A DNA stretch of 5,382 bases from Candidatus Poseidoniaceae archaeon (GTDB taxonomy: Archaea; Thermoplasmatota; Poseidoniia; Poseidoniales; Poseidoniaceae): NCBI GenBank assembly GCA_030741455.1, contig JASLVI010000104.1, forward strand, positions 1 to 5,382, given 5' to 3'. Position 1 is the first letter of the stretch. Every line of letters begins with the position of its first letter. The notes under the pieces were generated by a model. The model saw only the letters and a program-made list of their open reading frames with translations, had not been told where the DNA came from and made no database searches. Of the stretch, positions 1 to 5,382 are shown in pieces. Both the position numbers and the translations under genes were made by a program.

Positions 1-1
1 T

Positions 2-517
2 GCGAACATTCATCGCTTGGATGGATTGCATGGAATGGTCCACTTACGTCCTCAACTTCGTCCAAAGAGCGTTGCATCGATTCCAAAAATCGCTGTACGT
101 CGTTTGATTGGCAATGGTGTACACGATCGAGGAGAAGTTCTTGAGATTCCTGAATCACTGCTTGATGGTATTGATTTGAGCATAGCCGATGAAGGCAAGT
201 ATGATGGTGATGCGTGGGACTTCCTATCGATGATTTCAATGCAGGATGGTGTTGTTTCACAATCCGTGACCGTTGCGAGTGAGGCTGTTTTGATGGGTGT
301 TCCAACCCTACTTGTAAGTGATGCAGAGCGAGGTTTTCTCGACCGTTTACAGGCTGATGGCTATCCACTGTTTCGATTACGAAGTGGAGATAATGTTGAG
401 GAAATCCATGCACAATTCCTTGCAGGGCTACATCTTACTGAAGCACTTGAACTTCCAGAATGGCCAAACACTCGTCAACAATTTGCCGATTTCATTGGCT
501 CTGAATTGATCGATTAA
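2..517 (+). CDS. C-terminal part of a DUF354-like (COG1817) putative glycosyltransferase, 5' end outside the window
   Basis: The frame is open from the left edge to a TAA at 515-517, giving 171 residues of a longer protein. A TTG at 17 and an ATG at 35 are internal codons; no start can be assigned. The most family-like stretch is at about 251-316, reading DGVVSQSVTVASEAVLMGVP and then a hydrophobic strand. This matches the layout of the C-terminal half of GT-B-fold proteins of the DUF354/COG1817 type (a Val/Ile strand, a small-residue turn with Thr, Glu-Ala, then Leu-Gly-x-Pro), where the Glu-containing loop contacts the sugar nucleotide. UDP-GlcNAc 2-epimerase-like proteins share this layout, so the family call is moderate. 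No membrane segment is visible. If correct, it acts in the cytoplasm on glycan or glycolipid synthesis. The last 26 bases overlap the convergent NUDIX gene. That it is a real gene is clear; its function is inferred. Confidence 0.6.
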   Translation, partial: ANIHRLDGLHGMVHLRPQLRPKSVASIPKIAVRRLIGNGVHDRGEVLEIPESLLDGIDLSIADEGKYDGDAWDFLSMISMQDGVVSQSVTVASEAVLMGVPTLLVSDAERGFLDRLQADGYPLFRLRSGDNVEEIHAQFLAGLHLTEALELPEWPNTRQQFADFIGSELID

Positions 518-932
518 GCCAACGTTCAACGATTTCTCCATGGTCACCTGCAAGGACAAGTCGCCCTTCGAGAATATCTGAAATCGGCCAGAATCGAGCA
601 TCTTGTGCATCATCGCCTCCCTTTGGCTCACCTTCAGCATCAACTTCGTAGACGATGCTAACGATGTGCTTTCGTGGATCACGTTGAGGGTCGCCCATGA
701 CCATCAGGAGTTGTGGATTACGTCCTTCAAGACCAGCTTCTTCACTCAATTCGCGGAGGACGGCTTCTTCGGGACGCTCGCCTTGATCAACAAAACCCCC
801 GGGAAGCACCCAAGAACCTGCGGATGGGGGAAACTTTCGCTGAACGAGAAGTATGTCGTCTCCACGGCGCACACACGCATCAACCGCCAATGCAGGATTG
901 AGGTAGCCTTGACATTCGTCGCATTGAGCCAT
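492..932 (-). CDS. NUDIX hydrolase, ADP-ribose pyrophosphatase-like
   Basis: This 146-residue protein carries a perfect Nudix box at residues 46-68: G-x5-E-x7-R-E-L-x-E-E-x-G-L, with Arg60, Glu61, Glu64 and Glu65 as the expected Mg2+ and catalytic residues. Just before it is the usual SWVLPGG lead-in. After the box, residues 80-89 read GDPQRDPRKH, a signature common in ADP-ribose pyrophosphatases and related nucleoside-diphosphate-linked hydrolases, so cleavage of ADP-ribose or a similar metabolite is the best guess. The N-terminus has a single CxxC (Cys4, Cys7), half of the four-cysteine zinc ribbon seen in NudC-like members. The ATG at 932 was chosen because it lies one base after the uppS stop, is preceded by GGTGA at five bases, and gives normal family length. 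The open frame runs further upstream to 1100, but that part only shadows uppS. Cytoplasmic; probably co-transcribed with uppS. The family call is secure, the substrate is not. Confidence 0.9.
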   Translation of the reverse strand: MAQCDECQGYLNPALAVDACVRRGDDILLVQRKFPPSAGSWVLPGGFVDQGERPEEAVLRELSEEAGLEGRNPQLLMVMGDPQRDPRKHIVSIVYEVDAEGEPKGGDDAQDARFWPISDILEGRLVLAGDHGEIVERWLNRSIQSQ

Positions 933-933
933 T

Positions 934-1713
934 TCATTCACCGAATCTTCGCTTTCGCATTTGATAGGTTTGAACGGCTTTGAGGAGGTCCTTCTTCTTG
1001 AACGAAGGCCAAAATACGTCCGAGAAGTACAATTCAGAATATGCCATTTGCCATAACAAAAAGTTGCTAATTCGTTCCTCTCCACTGGTCCGAATGACAA
1101 GATCTGGATCTGGCATATCCGCAGTATAGAGATGTTCTGAAACAGTTTGTTCAGTAATTTCTTCCAACGCTAATTCGCCAGATTTGTGCAGGTCAGCGAT
1201 GTTTTGAATGGCATGAATCAATTCCTCTCGAGCCCCATATGCAAGACAAACGGTAAACACGAAATCGTTGTAATCAGCCGTTTTCGATTCAGCATAATCA
1301 ATCGCATCGTTCACGTGTTGAGGAAGGAGTTCTCTTCGGCCAATGATTTGAACGCGCACATTGTTTTCATGGATTCGAGGATCTTCTGCAATCGATTTGA
1401 GCCCCTCAACATAGAGTTTGAACAACGTGTTGAGCTCCTTTTCGGGACGACTAAGATTTTCAGTTGAAAGTGCATAAACAGTAAACCATGGAATTCCGAG
1501 TTCAAGGACCCAATCGAGTACGGCTTCAAGTCGTTGTTTTCCTATTCGATGGCCGACATGTGTAGCAAGATTTGAACGCCATGCAAACCGACGATTTCCG
1601 TCCATGATGATGGCAAGGTGCTTTGGCTGAATCTCATGTTCCAGAACTTCGCGAAGGAGTTTTGCCTCAACCGCTTGGCCGAGAACGTCACCCATCTTTT
1701 CGCTTATTCCCAT
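934..1713 (-). CDS. uppS: Archaeal-type cis-prenyl transferase (polyprenyl diphosphate synthase, UppS)
   Basis: This enzyme condenses isopentenyl diphosphate onto an allylic primer in cis to build the long polyprenyl diphosphate that becomes the lipid carrier for glycans. Archaeal members usually start from geranylgeranyl diphosphate. All family motifs are present in 259 residues: HLAIIMDGNRRFA at 32-44, with Asp38 as the catalytic Mg2+ aspartate; STENLSRP at 83-90; AYGAREEL at 158-165; and PDLVIRTSGEERISNFLLWQ at 203-222, holding the diphosphate-binding Arg208 and Arg214. SELYF with the conserved Glu227 and a C-terminal RKRRFG follow. SGEER in place of the common bacterial GGE, and an AKLLREVL-type N-terminus, favour the archaeal branch. 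It is a soluble or membrane-peripheral cytoplasmic enzyme. The start at 1713 is the first ATG, but Met7 at 1695 is a plausible alternative because the 1713 ATG overlaps the divergent gene's ATG. The gene is followed after one base by the NUDIX gene. Confidence 0.95.
   Translation of the reverse strand: MGISEKMGDVLGQAVEAKLLREVLEHEIQPKHLAIIMDGNRRFAWRSNLATHVGHRIGKQRLEAVLDWVLELGIPWFTVYALSTENLSRPEKELNTLFKLYVEGLKSIAEDPRIHENNVRVQIIGRRELLPQHVNDAIDYAESKTADYNDFVFTVCLAYGAREELIHAIQNIADLHKSGELALEEITEQTVSEHLYTADMPDPDLVIRTSGEERISNFLLWQMAYSELYFSDVFWPSFKKKDLLKAVQTYQMRKRRFGE
938..942 (-). promoter_or_regulatory. Shine-Dalgarno-like GGTGA before the NUDIX start
   Basis: On the minus strand the sequence reads GGTGAATGAAATG. 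GGTGA sits five bases before the NUDIX ATG at 932, inside the last two codons of uppS (Gly, Glu). It supports that start and suggests reinitiation or coupled translation from uppS. The match to an anti-SD partner is good but short. Confidence 0.5.
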
Positions 1714-2968
1714 GGCCGTCCCGTTGATTCCAAATTGTTCTCTTGTTTCATTCCATCCCTTTGGCTACAAAGACACATTGAATGGGAAGTGCCAATGTGG
1801 ATTGTTCATGGAGGGCGAATCATGGTGGCCTCAAGGCATCGCCATCTCCTCGTTGGAAGAGTCGCTTGATTCTGGCAAATTGACTACTAAATGGGGGCCT
1901 GTGTCTTGTTGGGACGTCCGAATTTGTTTGGAAACAACATGGTGGAAACAAGCAAAGAAAGATGCCTGGGGAATCTTGGATGAACTTAATCCAACGTCAA
2001 TTAAGATTCTATTGAACGATCGAAATCGAACACTTATGCAACTTGATGAAACATACATCGCTCTTGCCTATTCAATTCCAACCAGCAATCGAACATCTTC
2101 ACTTCATCAAACATCGAATCTCCAATCAGTTCTCACGTCAACAAACCTCCTTCTTCCGATTGGAGGCTTATCGCTCGATGGAAACGATGCATTACTCATC
2201 TTCCCTCATGCTGAATTAACGGAGACAACACCGGAATGGTTGGGTCAATCATTGGGTGAAATTCAGAATAAACTTGCTCCATCTTCAAGTCCAAATGATC
2301 AGAAACGATGGAATCAACGATTGAAAGATCTTGAAGATGAACTGAAACCAAACACGCTTTGGCGTGCTCCTCACGCTTCGACAACGGTTGGAATTCCATC
2401 TGTACGAATCCATCCAAACTGGATTTTTGATGTAGAAGGTGTTCAACGTGCATTACCTCTTAACCAGAGTGTGAGTGAACTGCTTCTATGTGGTGCTGAG
2501 CGCCTTCCTGGTCTTGCAGAATTCATTCATCTTGAGGGGCGATTGGTCGAAGAGAAGGGATACAATTCAGAACAAATTGCTGTCTTCTATGAGCATTGGA
2601 AGCGTAATGTACCTAACTCGTGGACAAGCCGTAAGGCAATGTCAACGGTTCTTGGAGGGGCATGGATTTGGCGATACTACGACGTACTGGTTGTCAATGC
2701 TGAATCGGTCTTGTATGGCGATGAATCAAGATATGAATCTGCTCAGAAATGGCTGAAAGACGTTTCAAGATTGCAAGCACATCTTGGCGTATTGCGTGTT
2801 TGGAAAAGCGGTGTTTGGGTTGGTATTGCAGCAATGGTTGTCGCGTATTATTCATGGCAACTCGAGTCATTATCGACGATGAATTCCATTGGTCTTGCAG
2901 CAATGGGGGGGCTCATTTCAATTGGCTCAAATCTCCTCTATTGGAAGAAAGACCCGCCCGCATTTTGA
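1712..2968 (+). CDS. Unrecognised protein with C-terminal membrane hairpin; possible degenerate APH-like kinase fold
   Basis: I do not recognise a family for this 418-residue protein. There is no signal peptide. Residues 1-365 look soluble and rich in Trp and Asn. Two hydrophobic segments near the end (about 367-383 and 391-411) form a hairpin, and flanking Arg/Lys (RVWK before, WKK after) suggest both the main domain and the tail face the cytoplasm. The N-terminus has a CxC (Cys27, Cys29). Three features recall aminoglycoside-phosphotransferase-type kinases: a hydrophobic hinge-like stretch at 159-168, a helix WLGQSLGEIQNKL at 176-188, and PHAS at 220-223 followed 17 residues later by WIFDVEG with Asp240. 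The catalytic HGD would then be HAS and the Asn is missing, so it would not be a normal kinase. This is inference only. The ATG at 1712 overlaps the uppS ATG, and Met33 at 1808 is a possible later start. The stop directly abuts the stop of the convergent channel gene. Confidence 0.8.
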   Translation: MAVPLIPNCSLVSFHPFGYKDTLNGKCQCGLFMEGESWWPQGIAISSLEESLDSGKLTTKWGPVSCWDVRICLETTWWKQAKKDAWGILDELNPTSIKILLNDRNRTLMQLDETYIALAYSIPTSNRTSSLHQTSNLQSVLTSTNLLLPIGGLSLDGNDALLIFPHAELTETTPEWLGQSLGEIQNKLAPSSSPNDQKRWNQRLKDLEDELKPNTLWRAPHASTTVGIPSVRIHPNWIFDVEGVQRALPLNQSVSELLLCGAERLPGLAEFIHLEGRLVEEKGYNSEQIAVFYEHWKRNVPNSWTSRKAMSTVLGGAWIWRYYDVLVVNAESVLYGDESRYESAQKWLKDVSRLQAHLGVLRVWKSGVWVGIAAMVVAYYSWQLESLSTMNSIGLAAMGGLISIGSNLLYWKKDPPAF

Positions 2969-4063
2969 TTATCGCTGTTGGCGTATTCGTCCATCGTAGA
3001 ATGAGAGATTCAACCCTTTGGCAAGTTCCATGAGGTCAAGAATGAGTGACTCACGAGCCTTACGTTCTGCAAGTGAGGAGTCAACGTTCCAGTACAAATT
3101 GAGTTCAATATCGATGGATTGTGCTGAAATCGTGTTGATGCTGCACCAAGATGCATCTTCCTTGGTTGTAGCATCATGATTGCGAATGAGATCGAGTGAA
3201 CGTTGACAGAACAATTCAACCTTTTCAGGGTCGGAGTTGATATCGAGATGGACCATTGATTGCCATCGGCGCCATCTTCGTTTGCCCCAATTCTCGACCG
3301 GAATACTCACGAGATTCGCGTTTGGAATCGTAATGATCGTATCGACAGACGTACGGACCAATGTGGTACGAAGATTGATTTCGATGACTTCACCTTCTGA
3401 CGAACCGATAACAACCCAATCGCCAACTTTGAAGGGGCGGTCGAGAAGTACAGTAATGGCACCAAAGAAATTCGAAATACTGTCTTTCGCAGCAAGTGCA
3501 AAAGCAAGTCCAGAAATTCCCAAACCTGCCAGGAGCGATGTGAGTTCAAACCCAAGCGCATCTGCAACAAAAATGGCTCCAACAAAGATGATGATGAAGC
3601 GAAGAACGCTTTCAAGAGCCGAGATGAGGGTCTTCTGCGTTCCATCGAGATCATCATCATTGTCGAGGAATCTTACGAGATCGTAGACGAGGTTAACCAA
3701 TCGAAAAGCCCAGACGACAATCGAAACAACGAGGAGGAATTGCAAGACATCGGGAAGATATTCTGCCCAAGATGGCATCAGAATGTTTGGATTGCTCGGT
3801 TGCTCATTGACCAACATATCGAGTGTGACAAAAGCAAAAGCATAGCCTGCAACACTTCCAAGCGCTTTGTCACCTTTCTTGACCGTTTTTTGTCGAATCG
3901 TATCGTTACGAACAATGACGCCAAAAAAGCTGTGAGATACGTTACTAACAATCATTCGAAGAACAAAAGAAATGACGAGAATTGCTCCAAGAACGAGAAG
4001 TGTTGATTGTGAAAACCCGAAGAGTTCATCGCTTTCATAGGTGAGATTATCATACAGGCCCAT
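2969..4063 (-). CDS. MscS-family mechanosensitive ion channel
   Basis: MscS channels open under membrane tension and release solutes during hypo-osmotic shock. The protein is 364 residues from the ATG at 4063. Hydrophobic segments lie near residues 19-41, 67-86, 104-127, 150-171 and 174-207, so about five membrane helices against three in E. coli MscS (286 residues). The last is the pore helix, with the Gly/Ala pattern AGLGISGLAFALAA at 179-192. It runs into the family signature NFFGAITVLLDRPFKVGDWV at 198-217 and the beta-domain motif TIPNANLVSIPVENW at 245-259; a cytoplasmic C-terminal domain follows. The frame stays open to an ATG at 4183, but those 40 extra residues are polar and would enter the divergent peptidase gene, so 4063 is preferred. 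AAAGGT lies only two bases before this ATG, too close for a normal ribosome site. The TAA at 2971-2969 touches the neighbour's TGA with no base between. An acidic loop DNDDDLDG (134-141) links helices 3 and 4. Confidence 0.93.
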   Translation of the reverse strand: MGLYDNLTYESDELFGFSQSTLLVLGAILVISFVLRMIVSNVSHSFFGVIVRNDTIRQKTVKKGDKALGSVAGYAFAFVTLDMLVNEQPSNPNILMPSWAEYLPDVLQFLLVVSIVVWAFRLVNLVYDLVRFLDNDDDLDGTQKTLISALESVLRFIIIFVGAIFVADALGFELTSLLAGLGISGLAFALAAKDSISNFFGAITVLLDRPFKVGDWVVIGSSEGEVIEINLRTTLVRTSVDTIITIPNANLVSIPVENWGKRRWRRWQSMVHLDINSDPEKVELFCQRSLDLIRNHDATTKEDASWCSINTISAQSIDIELNLYWNVDSSLAERKARESLILDLMELAKGLNLSFYDGRIRQQR

Positions 4064-4162
4064 GACCTTTGGTGGAACCTTTTCTTCAAGGTTCTTTCCT
4101 TTTGGACAAAACCGTTCCCGCGAGGGTTTCAAGTGTGGGGAGTATGTGGATGGAATGATAGC
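4064..4162. promoter_or_regulatory. Divergent spacer between the channel and peptidase genes
   Basis: These 99 bases are the only non-coding DNA in the window and should hold the promoters of both divergent genes. I could not pick out a convincing archaeal TATA/BRE pair on either strand. A purine-rich GTGGGGAGTATG at about 4134-4145 and a GGA about ten bases before the peptidase ATG are weak at best as ribosome sites. The one clear structure is the inverted repeat at 4075-4094. Confidence 0.45.
4075..4094. repeat. Perfect 7-bp inverted repeat, hairpin or operator candidate
   Basis: GAACCTT (4075-4081) and AAGGTTC (4088-4094) are exact reverse complements separated by six bases (TTCTTC). The element lies 11 bases upstream of the channel ATG. 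It could be a dimeric regulator site near the channel promoter or a small hairpin in the channel's mRNA leader. It has no T-run beside it that would suggest a terminator, and no second copy was noticed in the window. Confidence 0.4.
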
Positions 4163-5382
4163 ATGTCGTCCACACGTCGTCAACGCTCAGCCTTCGTCGC
4201 AATTTTCTTGCTCATGATGCCAATGATGCTGACATCCGTCTCATCGACAATGGCGACCTCGTTTGATGAAAACGAGTCTGGAAACACGCCCGAGGGTATT
4301 TGGAGTTCAGACTATGCTAACAGTGTTCATCCATGGGGCGGCGATGATCGTATTCAATTCAAGGAATATCACGACTATTTCACAATGCGTGAGCGTATGC
4401 TCCAACTGTCTGAAAAGACATACACGTATCAAGGTCAGACCGTTGACATCATGTCATTCCATGAGGGAATGAATGGTGGAATCAACGATCGTGGCGTAGA
4501 GATGTCTGCTGATAGCTATGAAGGACATTTCTACAATCATCCTTCGCCTTGGATGAAGATTACAGGTGGCGGTGAAGACCTTGAAGGCGTCTTTGGTGGC
4601 GAATGCAACGACTTTGTCGGCGACTGCGGAAACTACGAAGACATTCCAGATGTTCAGATGGTTGGAAACTTCCACGCTCGTGAATGGATGTCCTACGAAG
4701 TACCAATGCTGTTCCTCGAAATGCTTGCTCATTACTACGGAACGGTCGGTATTGACAACGATGGTGATGGATTGGTTGACGAAGATCCGTGGGGCGATGC
4801 AAACAATGACGGAATTCTTGATGATGATGGCGATTGTTTGTCGCTTGCAGCAGAATATCAAGATTCCAACGGCGATGGAAATCCGTGTGGCCCAGGAGAC
4901 CTCGGCGTCGATGAAGACTTCTCGGAACAGCAACTCACTGACTTGGTTAACACTCGAGAAATCTATCTCGTACCGATGCTCAATGTCGATGGAAACCGTT
5001 ACGATCGTGAAGAGTACTGTGGAGAAAATGCATGGGAAACATGTCCAACAAGTGGTTGGAGAAAGAACCTACGCGACAACACCGTTACCGGAGTGACACC
5101 TCTTCCTGACCTTGACGAAGAAGTAGATGAGGGCTGTGATGGTGTTGATCTTAACCGTAACTTCCAGTTTGAATGGGGTGCACCGCTCGGTGCAACAGGG
5201 CCACTTTTCCCTGGCATGTGCTATGCTGGACAGAACAACGACGTCTACAACGGACCTGTCGATGATACGGACAACGATGGAGATGGGCAAGTCAATGAAG
5301 ATCACGTTGACGGAAACGACGATGATGCTGATGGACAAACCGATGAAGATTGGTGGGGAGGAAATTCCGAGCCAGAAACGCT
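4163..5382 (+). CDS. Secreted M14-family zinc carboxypeptidase with Asp-rich Ca2+-loop inserts, 3' end outside the window
   Basis: The frame is open from an ATG at 4163 to the right edge, giving 406 complete codons. Residues 1-31 form a signal peptide: RRQR, a hydrophobic core from about 10 to 28, and likely cleavage after Ala31. M14 peptidases remove C-terminal residues from peptides using one Zn2+. Visible motifs are HAREW at 171-175 (zinc ligands His171 and Glu174), VPMLNVDG at 270-277, WRKNLR at 299-304 (Arg300 in the place of substrate-binding Arg127 of carboxypeptidase A), DLNRNF at 329-334 (Asn331, Arg332 for Asn144, Arg145) and SEPET at 402-406. The third zinc His and the catalytic Glu would lie beyond the edge. 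Two Asp-rich inserts, about 198-252 and 367-396, carry DNDGDG-type loops like thrombospondin type 3 or dockerin Ca2+ sites. Eight cysteines (148, 155, 225, 242, 286, 294, 325, 353) fit an exported, disulfide-bonded protein. No pro-domain is obvious. It probably degrades extracellular protein for nutrition. The family call is firm. Confidence 0.93.
   Translation, partial: MSSTRRQRSAFVAIFLLMMPMMLTSVSSTMATSFDENESGNTPEGIWSSDYANSVHPWGGDDRIQFKEYHDYFTMRERMLQLSEKTYTYQGQTVDIMSFHEGMNGGINDRGVEMSADSYEGHFYNHPSPWMKITGGGEDLEGVFGGECNDFVGDCGNYEDIPDVQMVGNFHAREWMSYEVPMLFLEMLAHYYGTVGIDNDGDGLVDEDPWGDANNDGILDDDGDCLSLAAEYQDSNGDGNPCGPGDLGVDEDFSEQQLTDLVNTREIYLVPMLNVDGNRYDREEYCGENAWETCPTSGWRKNLRDNTVTGVTPLPDLDEEVDEGCDGVDLNRNFQFEWGAPLGATGPLFPGMCYAGQNNDVYNGPVDDTDNDGDGQVNEDHVDGNDDDADGQTDEDWWGGNSEPET

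Noticed and set aside
603..983. 126-residue + strand open frame opposite NUDIX and the uppS tail
   Set aside because: It is antisense to the Nudix box and has no start context or recognisable domain.
933..1100. N-terminal extension of the NUDIX frame up to 1100
   Set aside because: The extra 56 residues overlap the conserved C-terminus of uppS in another frame; the ATG at 932 has a ribosome site and gives normal length.
3641..3664. Acidic DNDDDLDG loop of the channel as a Ca2+ site
   Set aside because: It is a short charged linker between membrane helices without the regular DxDxDG spacing seen in the peptidase; too little to support Ca2+ binding.
3237..3686. 149-residue + strand open frame opposite the channel gene
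   Set aside because: Its translation is Arg/Ser/Thr-rich low-quality sequence without domains, and it lies wholly antisense to an MscS gene with full family motifs.
4064..4183. N-terminal extension of the channel frame up to an ATG at 4183
   Set aside because: The 40 residues are polar, unlike MscS N-termini, and the start would fall inside the peptidase signal peptide.
4454..4933. 159-residue - strand open frame opposite the peptidase
   Set aside because: It is Val/Ile-rich because Asp (GAT/GAC) codons read backwards give Ile/Val; it is fully antisense to conserved M14 motifs.
4754..5352. DNA tandem repeat underlying the DNDGDG motifs
   Set aside because: The similarity is at the protein level; codons vary between copies and no exact DNA repeat unit is apparent.

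Overview
The window looks like a piece of a compact archaeal chromosome. The best guess is a marine Thermoplasmatota relative such as Candidatus Poseidoniales (Marine Group II). The reasons are an archaeal-style cis-prenyl transferase, a secreted M14 peptidase loaded with Asp-rich DxDxDG loops, weak or absent Shine-Dalgarno signals, and almost no intergenic DNA. This placement is inferred from gene style and not from a marker gene. No rRNA, tRNA, mobile element, CRISPR array or integrase is visible.

Layout from left to right: (1) the 3' end of a + strand gene resembling the C-terminal half of DUF354/COG1817 glycosyltransferase-fold proteins, ending at 517. (2) A - strand pair read as uppS (1713-934) then a NUDIX hydrolase (932-492), separated by one base and very likely one transcript. 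The NUDIX tail overlaps the tail of gene 1 by 26 bases. (3) A + strand gene of unknown function (1712-2968), 418 aa with a C-terminal membrane hairpin. Its ATG overlaps the uppS ATG on the opposite strand. (4) A - strand MscS-type mechanosensitive channel (4063-2969), whose stop codon abuts the stop of gene 3. (5) A 99-base divergent spacer (4064-4162) with one perfect 7-bp inverted repeat, the only real intergenic DNA here. (6) The 5' part of a secreted M14 zinc carboxypeptidase (4163 to the right edge), cut before its third zinc ligand.

Several genes concern the cell envelope: UppS makes the polyprenyl carrier used for glycan assembly, the DUF354-like protein could be a glycosyltransferase, the channel handles osmotic shock, and the peptidase degrades external protein. 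No single pathway links them all, and only uppS-NUDIX has operon-like spacing. The parts most worth a second look are the unrecognised membrane-hairpin protein, whose core resembles a degenerate aminoglycoside-phosphotransferase-type kinase in layout, and the peptidase, whose catalytic domain is interrupted by Asp-rich probable Ca2+ loops and has eight cysteines.
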